Positions 27,086 through 35,157 of a stretch of DNA of 60,489 nt are shown piece after piece. The DNA is from an uncultured Candidatus Actinomarina sp. (GTDB taxonomy: Bacteria; Actinomycetota; Acidimicrobiia; Actinomarinales; Actinomarinaceae). How positions within the stretch are numbered: position 1 is the stretch's first letter; the number at the start of each line of letters is the position of its first letter. The notes beneath the pieces were generated by a model that saw only the letters and a list, made by a program, of their open reading frames with translations, did no database searches and was not told where the DNA came from. The translations under genes were made by a program, and so were the position numbers. The stretch spans positions 1 to 60,489 of the forward strand of contig CACJPC010000005.1 in the NCBI GenBank assembly GCA_902595195.1. Direction: 5' to 3'.

Positions 27086-27690
27086 ATTGTGACTATGTAG
27101 CTTTTGAAGGGATTGATGGATCTGGAAAGTCAAGCATCATTGAACAGCTTTCAAAAATTTTAGATAAGAACAAAATAGAAAATAAGATAGTCAGAGAACC
27201 AGGCGGAACTAAAGTAGGTGAAGGTATTAGGGAGTTATTATTAAGCCATGACTACAAAGTTGGCCCCCTCACAGAAGCCTTATTATTTTGTGCTCAAAGA
27301 TCTCAATTAGTAAACGAGCTTATAAAACCATCAATTCAAAATGAAATAAAAATTTTGTCAGATAGAAGTGCATATTCCTCTGTTGCTTACCAGGGTATTG
27401 GAAGAGAACTGGGCTATGAAAAAATCTATCAGTTAAACGATATTGCTATTGGAGGTTTCTGGCCAGAAAAAGTTGTTTTACTTGATATTGATCCATTAGT
27501 TTCTTTAGATCGTCAAAAAGTTGCAGACAGAATTGGTAGTGACAAAATAGAGTTTTTTCAAAATATAAGAGAAGGATATTTGAGGCTTTCAGAAGAATTT
27601 TCGGACAGCTTCTTAGTATTAGACGCTGAAAAAAATTTAGAAGAAAATTTGATGAAGATATGTAACTGGTTAGGAATTGACAAAGCTTAA
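27082..27690 (+). CDS. tmk: thymidylate kinase
   Basis: This enzyme phosphorylates dTMP to dTDP for DNA synthesis. The 202-residue protein begins with the P-loop FEGIDGSGKSSIIEQL and has the DRX-type motif IVREPGGTKVGEGIRELLL. It also has LFCAQRSQLV, SDRSAYSSVAYQG and the LID region DRQKVADRIGSDKIE. Length is normal. It overlaps the MFS gene by 4 nt and holB by 14 nt. Confidence 0.95.
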   Translation: MNCDYVAFEGIDGSGKSSIIEQLSKILDKNKIENKIVREPGGTKVGEGIRELLLSHDYKVGPLTEALLFCAQRSQLVNELIKPSIQNEIKILSDRSAYSSVAYQGIGRELGYEKIYQLNDIAIGGFWPEKVVLLDIDPLVSLDRQKVADRIGSDKIEFFQNIREGYLRLSEEFSDSFLVLDAEKNLEENLMKICNWLGIDKA

Positions 27691-28510
27691 TAAATCACTT
27701 GAAAAAGAACTAGATGGCGTATTCCATGCCTATCTTCTGTTTTCAAACTCTTCAAGAGAACTTATCAAACAAGCAAAAAAATTTGCGGGCCTTATTGCGT
27801 TTAACGATGAATCTATAGATGCCCATCCAGATATTAAAATAGTTGAATCTGACAATCTTCGTACATTAGGTGTTGAAGATATTAGGACAGTTATAACACA
27901 AGATAATCTTTCTCCAATTGAGGGAAGATATAAGGTCGTCATATTTCCACCACTAAAATCTTTGACTGAGGAAGCATCAAATGCACTATTAAAGACCATA
28001 GAAGAGCCATCAAAAACAAGTGTATTTTTGATACTGTCTACTGGGAATTTTTGGTCTCACAGTAGAGATGATTCAAACAATATGATTCTCTCAACTATAA
28101 AAAGTAGATGTAGAACTATTTTTGTAGATACTGATAAAGATATAAAGTTTAATTATTCAGATGAAGACTTTATTGATTTTTTAGATTTTGAAATAGTTGA
28201 TGGAAATCAGTCTTTTAAAAAAATTTTAGACATTTTAAATATCCAAAAAAAAGAGTTAAGTAATTTGATCCACTCATTTGCTCTAGTAAACGAATGTAAG
28301 AAAGTCATTGATAATCTTGATGATGTATCTTTAACTCTTAATTCACTTATTGTTAGCTGTCTTGAGTACTTAACTAACTCAATAATCATTCAACAGAACA
28401 TATCAAGAGAGATGTACGAATTTGCGGTCAAAGTTGAAATAGCTATGGCAGATATAAGTTCTGGTATGAGGCCGCAAGTAGTCTTAAGCAACTTGTCACT
28501 AGAGGTTTAA
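27677..28510 (+). CDS. holB: DNA polymerase III delta' subunit
   Basis: This clamp-loader subunit helps place the sliding clamp on DNA. The 277-residue protein is short compared with the usual length of about 330. It lacks a P-loop, which is normal for delta' in many bacteria. Residues about 70-110 carry GRYKVVIFPPLKSLTEEASN followed by ALLKTIEEPSKTSVFLIL, the sensor and walker-like strands of this family, and the SRC arginine finger is in TIKSRCRTIF. Position directly after tmk, a common actinobacterial arrangement, supports the call. Confidence 0.9.
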   Translation: MTKLNKSLEKELDGVFHAYLLFSNSSRELIKQAKKFAGLIAFNDESIDAHPDIKIVESDNLRTLGVEDIRTVITQDNLSPIEGRYKVVIFPPLKSLTEEASNALLKTIEEPSKTSVFLILSTGNFWSHSRDDSNNMILSTIKSRCRTIFVDTDKDIKFNYSDEDFIDFLDFEIVDGNQSFKKILDILNIQKKELSNLIHSFALVNECKKVIDNLDDVSLTLNSLIVSCLEYLTNSIIIQQNISREMYEFAVKVEIAMADISSGMRPQVVLSNLSLEV

Positions 28511-28514
28511 TAAT

Positions 28515-29339
28515 ATGAACAAATTAACCCTTTTAGGTACAGGTTGTCCAAGTCCAAGTCATTTAAGATATGGACCAAGTAGTTTAGTGTCCTATGAAAG
28601 AACAAATTATTTAATTGATGCTGGTTCGGGAGTCACTCAAAGGCTTAGTGAAGCAGGAATAAAGCCAGGAGAAATAGACTATTTTTTTATTACCCATTTA
28701 CACTCAGATCATATTGTTGACTTATATCAATTATTTATATCTGGTTGGCACACTGGGCGAGAAACTAAATTTAAAGTATTTGGCCCGAAAGGTCTTAAAA
28801 GCCATTTCGACAAAATCTTTGAAGCTTATAAAGAAGAATTAGATTTACGAAAAGAATGGGAGAAAAGACCTAACATAGAGGGATTAGCATATGAAATTAC
28901 CGAAATTAATAATGAATTAAAAATTAAGCTTGATAACGCAACAATTGAAAGTGTAAAAGTGGACCACCATCCTGTTGATCCTGCATTTGGGTATAAATTT
29001 ATTCTCGGACCAAAAAATATAATTTTTTCTGGAGATACTCGATACTGTGAGGTTCTAGAAAAATCTTCAAAAGATGCCGATATTTTAGTACATGAAGTGT
29101 TTGTGGGTTTGGATTATGATCCAGTACGAATGTCATCGGACACGATTGAAAATATAAGTGATTATCATACCACCCCAGAAGAAATTGGGGTATTAGCCAG
29201 TAATGCAAGTGTTAAAAAATTAATCTTAAACCATTTTGTACCTCCTGTTTTTGATGAAGATGTATTAGTAGAGAGAATTGCTAAACATTTTGATGGGGAA
29301 ATTGTAGTTGGTAAAGATTTGATGCAGTTTGATATCTAA
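28515..29339 (+). CDS. MBL-fold hydrolase, ribonuclease Z/phosphodiesterase-like
   Basis: This 274-residue metallo-beta-lactamase-fold protein has zinc ligands in HLHSDHIVD (HxHxDH), VDHHPVDPAFGYKF, the bridging Asp in FSGDTRYCE and the final His in LNHFVPP. The N-terminus LLGTGCPSPSHLRYGPSSLV is that of the RNase Z/ElaC and cyclic-phosphodiesterase branch. It could process tRNA 3' ends or cleave a cyclic nucleotide; the sequence does not decide. It follows holB after 4 nt in the same operon. Confidence 0.88.
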   Translation: MNKLTLLGTGCPSPSHLRYGPSSLVSYERTNYLIDAGSGVTQRLSEAGIKPGEIDYFFITHLHSDHIVDLYQLFISGWHTGRETKFKVFGPKGLKSHFDKIFEAYKEELDLRKEWEKRPNIEGLAYEITEINNELKIKLDNATIESVKVDHHPVDPAFGYKFILGPKNIIFSGDTRYCEVLEKSSKDADILVHEVFVGLDYDPVRMSSDTIENISDYHTTPEEIGVLASNASVKKLILNHFVPPVFDEDVLVERIAKHFDGEIVVGKDLMQFDI

Positions 29340-29381
29340 TAGAAATATGCTTTTTTCTTTTTAAACTTTAATTTTAAATTG

Positions 29382-29387
29382 TAAAAT
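29382..29387 (+). promoter_or_regulatory. -10 box of a predicted leaderless promoter for the P450 gene
   Basis: TAAAAT, six bases, then the ATG at 29394. The 50-base gap before the gene holds no Shine-Dalgarno sequence. Confidence 0.5.
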
Positions 29388-29393
29388 ATTTAC

Positions 29394-30662
29394 ATGACAG
29401 TTCCAGTAATTCCAAGCCTTCCTATCATTGGTCATTCTTTACCTTTTCAGCGTAATGCGCTTAAATTTACTTCTGAAATGCAAAAAAAATATGGAGATGT
29501 ATTTCAGATTTCATTGTTAAATGAAAAGTTTATTGCACTTTTAACCCCAGAGGCTACAAAAGATATTTTTTTAGATAAAGACGATCTATTTTCTTCCAAG
29601 GAAGGTTGGGCTGTATCACTAGGACCAACTTTTGAAAATGGGTTAATGTTAAGAGATTTTGATGATCACAAATATCATAGAACTTTACTGCAAGATTCTT
29701 TTCGACACGATGCAATTCATGGATATTTAGAAATCATTCAACCAATTATTAATCAATGGGTAGAAAACTTAAAGAAAGCGGGGAGTTTTAATTTGTATCA
29801 ATCTGTTAAACAGCTCATGTTTGATATTTCTCTAAGTCTTTTTTTTCTTGATGTAAAACAAGACGAATCTGAAAAGTTAAACAAACTTTTTATGGATTCA
29901 ATTGCCTCTGCAACTTCTGCAATAAGGTGGCCACTGCCATTTACCAAAATGAAAAAAGGACTTAAAGCACGTGAGTTTTTGCTTGATTATTTTGAATCAA
30001 AAGCAGGACTTATTAATGATGACAGTAAAAAGACTTTATTTGCTGAATTAGTAAATACAAATAAAGGGGATGCGGGGTTAACAAATTTTGAGATAGCTGA
30101 ACATATGATTTTTTTACTGTTGGCAGCTCATGACACTACAACTATCACTCTTACAAATTCAATTTATAGTTTGTCTCAAAATGTAGATTTCAGGAATGAC
30201 CTAATTAAAGAAGCAAATGAAGTTAATCATTCTGACATCTCCTCATTGAAGAATGGATTAGTAGGGGAATCAATATTTAAAGAAGCTATGAGATATTATC
30301 CACCAGTGCCGTTTTCAATCAGATATGTTGTAAGGGATACCGAAATTCAGAGTTACCCACTTAAAGCAGGCACTTATGTGACGATAAGCCCATTACTTTT
30401 ACATCACGATGATAGGTACTGGGACAATCCAGATGCTTTTGATCCATATAGATTTATTGATCCAAACTATCATAACAAAGCTTATTTTCCATTTGCTGGA
30501 GGGGCTCATACATGTTTAGGTAAGTTCTTTGCAAGTTATATTTACAAAAATGTAATCTACAAATTTGTTCAAAATATTGACAATTTTGAGATAGATGAAT
30601 CCCTTGAAATAAGGCCAACCCCGATACCACATCCAGTTAAAGATGTGCTTGTTTCAGCCTAA
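29394..30662 (+). CDS. cytochrome P450
   Basis: This 422-residue soluble P450 monooxygenase begins PSLPIIGHSLPF, the proline-rich hinge. The I-helix is LLLAAHDTTTITL, the K-helix ExxR is KEAMRYYPPVPF, and the heme-thiolate loop is FAGGAHTCLGKFFASY with the axial Cys. Layout and the YPPVPFSIRYV segment recall the CYP51/CYP120-like bacterial group acting on sterols, retinoids or fatty acids, but this is only an impression. No ferredoxin or reductase gene is adjacent. It appears monocistronic, and its stop overlaps the convergent glycosylase stop by 4 nt. Confidence 0.93.
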   Translation: MTVPVIPSLPIIGHSLPFQRNALKFTSEMQKKYGDVFQISLLNEKFIALLTPEATKDIFLDKDDLFSSKEGWAVSLGPTFENGLMLRDFDDHKYHRTLLQDSFRHDAIHGYLEIIQPIINQWVENLKKAGSFNLYQSVKQLMFDISLSLFFLDVKQDESEKLNKLFMDSIASATSAIRWPLPFTKMKKGLKAREFLLDYFESKAGLINDDSKKTLFAELVNTNKGDAGLTNFEIAEHMIFLLLAAHDTTTITLTNSIYSLSQNVDFRNDLIKEANEVNHSDISSLKNGLVGESIFKEAMRYYPPVPFSIRYVVRDTEIQSYPLKAGTYVTISPLLLHHDDRYWDNPDAFDPYRFIDPNYHNKAYFPFAGGAHTCLGKFFASYIYKNVIYKFVQNIDNFEIDESLEIRPTPIPHPVKDVLVSA

Positions 30663-31264
30663 GATTCAATAAAATGCCAAAGATGTAAGCACGCAATAGT
30701 TTTATAAGGGTCCCACTTTTTTGCATATTTATCATATTTTTCAAAATCGCTAGTTTTTTTGACCATTTTAAGTTCTTCCATTGCGACCCTTATAGCAGCA
30801 TCTCCGCTAGAAAAAATATTTTTGTTTCTAACACAAAACATCTCAAACATTTCAATACTCCATTTACCGATTCCAAAAATTTTAATTAGATTATCGTATC
30901 GTTCTTCCTCGGACAGCCTATAGAGATTTTTAGAATTTGGATTTTGACTAAAGAACAACACTAACGATTTAATAGATTTAGCCTTGTTTTTACTTAATCC
31001 GAGGCTTTTTATTTGACTGACAGTAAGGTTTTTGAAACTTAAAATTTTAAAACTTTCTTCATTGAGTTGCTTTAACATTTTTTCTTTGATGCCTTTGGCA
31101 GCTTTTGTGGAAATGAACTGTGAAATAACAATATTTACTAATTCATTAAACGGGTCTATTTTTTTGATTGAAAATTGTAAATGACCGTTATTTTCAATAA
31201 CTTTTCCTAATTTTGGATCAGTTTCTATCAAACTTTTTTCAGCTTTTGAAAAATTTTTATTCAT
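30659..31264 (-). CDS. DNA-3-methyladenine glycosylase II-like (AlkA, HhH-GPD)
   Basis: This base-excision repair glycosylase removes alkylated bases. The 201-residue protein corresponds to the HhH-GPD core without the N-terminal AlkA domain. It has NIVISQFISTKAAKGIKEKM, then the helix-hairpin-helix LIKIFGIGKWSIEMFEMFC. The catalytic aspartate is in FSSGDAAIRVAM, and the typical C-terminal Trp-rich stretch is WDPYKTIACLHLWHF. Its start overlaps the stop of the upstream MFS gene by 4 nt (ATGA). Confidence 0.9.
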   Translation of the reverse strand: MNKNFSKAEKSLIETDPKLGKVIENNGHLQFSIKKIDPFNELVNIVISQFISTKAAKGIKEKMLKQLNEESFKILSFKNLTVSQIKSLGLSKNKAKSIKSLVLFFSQNPNSKNLYRLSEEERYDNLIKIFGIGKWSIEMFEMFCVRNKNIFSSGDAAIRVAMEELKMVKKTSDFEKYDKYAKKWDPYKTIACLHLWHFIES

Positions 31265-32439
31265 TCAATATTTAACTTATTTAAATTTTTTAAATTGTAA
31301 AATAAAAAAACACTTACAGCAATTCCTACAAAAGATAAGCCTTTAAATCCAATTAGCAAGTAGCTTAAACCTAAAGATGTATGAGCTACAAAACTTCCTA
31401 AGAAAACAAAAGAGTCACTTTTTATGTTTAGAGGAGTTCTGTACTTGATTGAAAATTTTGAAATAGCTGCACTAATTGCAACATAATTAAAATTCCATCC
31501 AAGTCCTAATAGGTATAAACCTATTTTTAACGCAGTAGGTCCAGAATTAATTAAAGTAATTAAGCAACTTATAAATAAAATTACTGTTCCTACATATGTA
31601 AATTTCTTGTATCCATATTTATCTACATAATTTCCGAGAATGGGTGAAAATAGAAACATCCCTAAAGTGTGATAGCTAATAATAATTCCAACTAGCTGAA
31701 CGGTTTCACCTATATCTTGTATATGCAATGGTGTAGCAGACATTATTACAACCATTGTGAAATGATTTAAAACTAAGAGAAGCGATAATAAGTTACCATT
31801 TTTTCTTTCAGAACTTTGATCACTTGATTCACTTTCTAAATCACTTGGGCTCCTTAAAATACTTTTTTTTGAAGTAAATGTGAACAGAGAGGCCGCTGCA
31901 AATAGCATTCCAACGAACGCAATTACATAACCAACGATTAGGTCAGAGTTAAATATATTTTCAAAAAAATTTGAATAGCTTCCAACCATACGTGGTCCAA
32001 ATACAGAACCAAAAACTGAAAACCAAACTGCTAGAGACAATGCAGTAGCTTTAAATTTCGTACCTGCCACAAATGAAGCTGCGTACCTGGTTTGAAGTGT
32101 TGCTGATTGTCCAATTCCTAAGATGAAAGCTCCAAGCAAGAGAAGCAAAAAAGAGTCAATTATAAGACTATAAAACATAATTGCTCCCCCAAAGGCACCT
32201 ATTAAAAAGGTAAAAGCCAGTGCATTAAGTTGAGAATTAGTTTTTGATATTAAATATATCATTCTTGTCCCAAGGACTGCACCACCCACTCCGACAGCAT
32301 TTGGAAAGCCGACAAAAAGTGGATTACTAGATACCTCTCTTGCCGCCAGCACAGTAACGGTTATTGAAGCTATAAAACCTATCGAAGAAAAAGCTACTGA
32401 TAAAAGAAGGCTTGATATTTTTTTTATCTCGCTGAACAT
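31261..32439 (-). CDS. MFS transporter
   Basis: This 392-residue membrane protein has about 12 hydrophobic spans. The loop SPILGNYVDKYGYKKFTYVG between spans 6 and 8 is a motif A copy in the second half. The first half has FVGFPNAVGVGGAVLGTR and GIGQSATLQTRYAAS, resembling the YfcJ/arabinose-efflux-like branch. Substrate unknown. It reads with the DNA glycosylase and diverges from metK, sharing a 200-base intergenic region that contains the metK riboswitch. Confidence 0.88.
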   Translation of the reverse strand: MFSEIKKISSLLLSVAFSSIGFIASITVTVLAAREVSSNPLFVGFPNAVGVGGAVLGTRMIYLISKTNSQLNALAFTFLIGAFGGAIMFYSLIIDSFLLLLLGAFILGIGQSATLQTRYAASFVAGTKFKATALSLAVWFSVFGSVFGPRMVGSYSNFFENIFNSDLIVGYVIAFVGMLFAAASLFTFTSKKSILRSPSDLESESSDQSSERKNGNLLSLLLVLNHFTMVVIMSATPLHIQDIGETVQLVGIIISYHTLGMFLFSPILGNYVDKYGYKKFTYVGTVILFISCLITLINSGPTALKIGLYLLGLGWNFNYVAISAAISKFSIKYRTPLNIKSDSFVFLGSFVAHTSLGLSYLLIGFKGLSFVGIAVSVFLFYNLKNLNKLNIE

Positions 32440-32520
32440 ATAAGAAGGTTACCTAATTTAGTAATTTAATCTTTTACATATGTCCTTTGAAAAAAAAATT
32501 TCTTTTATTACCATTAGGTT

Positions 32521-32639
32521 TGCATATAGAGAGGAAATCCTCAGCAACCTAGAATACCAACTAAGGTGCTTTTTGATGTGGTTTTACAACAAAAAATGGT
32601 ATTTCCAAAACTTTTGCAAAAAATTTAATTGGAGGAAAA
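32521..32639 (+). promoter_or_regulatory. SAM riboswitch (SAM-I/IV-variant-like) controlling metK
   Basis: The aptamer core runs from CATAT (32523-32527) to ATGTG (32576-32580), which pair as P1. Inside are the P2 hairpin GAGGA/TCCTC (32531-32542), the SAM-I-type strand AGCAACC and P3 ACCT/AGGT followed by TGC. The long SAM-I P2/kink-turn and P4 are absent, which suits the compact SAM-I/IV variant class. Downstream, ATTTCC (32601-32606) can pair either with the aptamer GGAAAT (32533-32538) or, through TTTCC, with the ribosome site GGAAA (32634-32638). Ligand binding should therefore hide the ribosome site and shut off metK. Class assignment is by eye. Confidence 0.85.
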
Positions 32640-33728
32640 GTGACTAAATTTGTAACAGCTGAAACAGTTTCACCCGGCCATCCAGATAAAATTGCAGATT
32701 TGATCTCAGATTATGTCTTGACTAAGGCATTAGAAAACAACAGTTCATCAAGAGTTGCAGTAGAGACTTTTCTTACTGGTACAAAAAAAGGCGGTTTAGT
32801 TCTCGTTGGAGGAGAAATAAGTGAAATTGCCAATATTACAACAGAAGATGTAATCAACATTGTTAATGAAGCTTTAAATAAAACAATAAAAACGAGTTTC
32901 GAAGATTTTGATCTACAAAATTTATCTATTTTTAATGAGCTAACGCCACAGTCCGAGGAAATCCGCGCAGCAGTTGAAGACGATGAAGATCAAGGTGCTG
33001 GAGATCAGGGAATCATGGTAGGATTTGCCACAAATAAGACAGAATCATTTATGCCACCAACATTTGATAAATCAAGAAATATACAAAAAGACTTATGGGA
33101 CCTTCAAAACTCAAATGAGTTGCTAGATCTTGATTCAAAAGTACAAGTTACAAGTGGAGGAGAGAAAACAAAAGTTGTTGTCTCAACTCAGCACCACAAA
33201 GATATCGACATGGAAGCTCTTCATAATGAAGTTTCTGAAATTGTTTCTAAACATGTTTCAGGAGAGTATGAATTAGATTTAAATCCGTCTGGCTCATTTG
33301 TCAAAGGAGGACCAGCTGGGGATACAGGTTTGACAGGAAGAAAAATAGTTGTTGACGCATACGGTCCTTCAGTACCTGTTGGTGGTGGAGCGTTTTCAGG
33401 CAAAGATCCTAGCAAAGTAGATAGATCTGCAGCTTATGCTGCTAGGCATTTAGCTAAAAATATTGTAGCCCATGAACTTGCAGAGGAATGCCTTGTGAGA
33501 GTTTCTTATGCAATTGGAAAAGCGGAACCTTATGAATTGACTATTGAAACTTTCGATACTCTTAAAGTTGATGAAAAGAAACTTAATGATTTTGTAAGAG
33601 CTTTTGATATGAAACCCGGTGCGATTATTGAAAGACTAAATTTAACAAGCGTTAATTATAAAACTGATACACTTTTTTCTCATTTTGGACATTCAAATAG
33701 AAACTGGGAAAAAATAGAAAATATTTAG
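32640..33728 (+). CDS. metK: S-adenosylmethionine synthase
   Basis: MetK makes SAM from methionine and ATP. The 362-residue protein (a little shorter than the usual 380-400) starts TKFVTAETVSPGHPDKIADL with the ATP-site HPDK. It has the signature GAGDQGIMVGFA, the P-loop-like GGGAFSGKDPSKVDRSAAY and the C-terminal GHSNRNWEK. The start is GTG at 32640 directly after GGAGGAAAA. Expression should be lowered by SAM itself through the upstream riboswitch. metY and metX follow in the same direction. Confidence 0.96.
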   Translation: MTKFVTAETVSPGHPDKIADLISDYVLTKALENNSSSRVAVETFLTGTKKGGLVLVGGEISEIANITTEDVINIVNEALNKTIKTSFEDFDLQNLSIFNELTPQSEEIRAAVEDDEDQGAGDQGIMVGFATNKTESFMPPTFDKSRNIQKDLWDLQNSNELLDLDSKVQVTSGGEKTKVVVSTQHHKDIDMEALHNEVSEIVSKHVSGEYELDLNPSGSFVKGGPAGDTGLTGRKIVVDAYGPSVPVGGGAFSGKDPSKVDRSAAYAARHLAKNIVAHELAEECLVRVSYAIGKAEPYELTIETFDTLKVDEKKLNDFVRAFDMKPGAIIERLNLTSVNYKTDTLFSHFGHSNRNWEKIENI

Positions 33729-33747
33729 TTAAATCAAAATACTTTGA

Positions 33748-33753
33748 TATAAT
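33748..33753 (+). promoter_or_regulatory. -10 box (TATAAT) for the metY riboswitch transcript
   Basis: A perfect TATAAT lies 9 nt before the CATAT that opens the metY aptamer, so the transcript would start just upstream of P1. The -35 region (TTAGTT with a 17-nt spacer) is weak. Confidence 0.6.
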
Positions 33754-33761
33754 TTTCATAA

Positions 33762-33875
33762 GCATATAGAGAAGGTTAAGACCTCGGCAACCTGGAAGAC
33801 TATCCAAGGTGCCTGAAGATGTGGCAGAAATGCAACTAAATAGTCAAAGTCCTTCTCCAAATTTAAGGAGAAATA
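33762..33875 (+). promoter_or_regulatory. SAM riboswitch (SAM-I/IV-variant-like) controlling metY
   Basis: This is the same fold as the metK leader. P1 is CATAT (33763-33767) with ATGTG (33819-33823). The P2 hairpin is AGGT-TAAG-ACCT, the core strand is CGGCAACC, and P3 is ACCTGG with CCAAGGT followed by TGC. The expression platform is clear. CCTTCTC (33851-33857) is a perfect 7-nt complement of aptamer GAGAAGG (33769-33775), and the overlapping TTCTCC (33853-33858) pairs perfectly with the ribosome site GGAGAA (33867-33872). When SAM stabilises the aptamer, the anti-ribosome-site strand is freed to block translation. Confidence 0.88.
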
Positions 33876-33876
33876 T

Positions 33877-35157
33877 ATGAAGTTTAATTCAAAACTAATA
33901 CATGCAGGTTGGGATTCTGATGAAAATTCTGAAGGATCAATAACAGTTCCTATTTACAGAACAACAGCTTATCAATTTAACAATACCGAACATGCTGCAA
34001 ACCTATTTGGCTTAAAAGAGTTTGGCAATATTTATTCCAGATTAGGCAACCCAACAGTTGGAGCATTGGAAGCCAGATTAACAGCCCTTGAAGAAGGTGC
34101 TATGTGTGTAGCATTATCTTCAGGAACCTCTGCTGTTATGTACTCGCTAATCAACATCATGAGTCAGGGGGACAACTTTGTTACTGCTAATCAACTTTAC
34201 GGTGGAACCTATACAATGTTTGATAATATCTTGCCAGAATATGGTATCAATTCTAAAAAAGTCGACATTACTGATTTAGAAGCTGTTGAAGCAGCAATTG
34301 ATGAAAAGACTCGAGCAATTTATTGTGAAACAATAACCAATCCAGGATTAGTTGTTGCTGACATATCTGCTTTAGCAGATATCGCACATTCAAAGGGAAT
34401 TCCTTTAATTGTTGACGCTACCTTCACAACATCAGCCATACTAAAACCCTTTGAATATGGTGCGGACATCGTTGTCTACTCATTAACTAAATGGATGTCT
34501 GGTCATGGAAGAGTTATTGCAGGTGCAGTGATTGAAAAAGGTGGCTTTGATTGGGGCAATGGTAATTTCCCACTTTATGATAAACCCGATACCAGCTATG
34601 GAGGTATGAGATGGGGCCATGACCTTGGTGATTTAGGAAATGTTGCATACTCACTCAGATTGAGAACAGTTCCTTTGAGAAATCTTGGTGCAAATATGTC
34701 TCCAGATACTGCTTTTGAAGTTATGAGTGGCCTTGAAACACTAGCTCTAAGAATGGAGCGTCATTGTGAAAATGCAATTAAAGCTGCGGAATATTTGACT
34801 GAACACGAGCTTGTTGAGTGGGTTAGGTTTCCTGGACTCAAAGATGATCCAGCATATGATCTGTCAGAAAAGTATTTAAAAGGTACTGGTGGAACAATGG
34901 TGGTCTTTGGGATTAAAGGCGGAAAAGATGCTGGACAAAAATTTATAGACAATTTAAAAATGTTCAGACATGTTGCTAATGTTGGAGACACTAGATCTTT
35001 AGCTATTCACCCAGCAACAACTACACATTCCCAATTAGATGAAGACCAACTTATTGCAGCAGGATCACCACCTGAACTAATAAGACTTTCAATAGGTATT
35101 GAAGATATTGACGATATCATTGAGGACCTTTCACAAGCACTTGAAAGTACAAAATAG
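33877..35157 (+). CDS. metY: O-acetylhomoserine sulfhydrylase
   Basis: MetY joins sulfide (or methanethiol) to O-acetylhomoserine with PLP to give homocysteine (or methionine). The 426-residue protein is of normal length for the long MetY group. It starts FNSKLIHAGWDSDENSEGSI and has YSRLGNPTVGALEARL. The PLP lysine is in VVYSLTKWMSGHGRVIAG. The C-terminal region has NVGDTRSLAIHPATTTHSQL, the MetY/MetC family signature. The ribosome site GGAGAA is masked by the riboswitch. metX overlaps or directly follows its end. Confidence 0.95.
   Translation: MKFNSKLIHAGWDSDENSEGSITVPIYRTTAYQFNNTEHAANLFGLKEFGNIYSRLGNPTVGALEARLTALEEGAMCVALSSGTSAVMYSLINIMSQGDNFVTANQLYGGTYTMFDNILPEYGINSKKVDITDLEAVEAAIDEKTRAIYCETITNPGLVVADISALADIAHSKGIPLIVDATFTTSAILKPFEYGADIVVYSLTKWMSGHGRVIAGAVIEKGGFDWGNGNFPLYDKPDTSYGGMRWGHDLGDLGNVAYSLRLRTVPLRNLGANMSPDTAFEVMSGLETLALRMERHCENAIKAAEYLTEHELVEWVRFPGLKDDPAYDLSEKYLKGTGGTMVVFGIKGGKDAGQKFIDNLKMFRHVANVGDTRSLAIHPATTTHSQLDEDQLIAAGSPPELIRLSIGIEDIDDIIEDLSQALESTK

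Noticed and set aside
25754-32439. MFS genes as a drug-resistance island
   Set aside because: The three MFS genes are scattered among housekeeping operons, overlap them by 4 nt or read with them, and share their base composition, so there is no sign of an acquired island.
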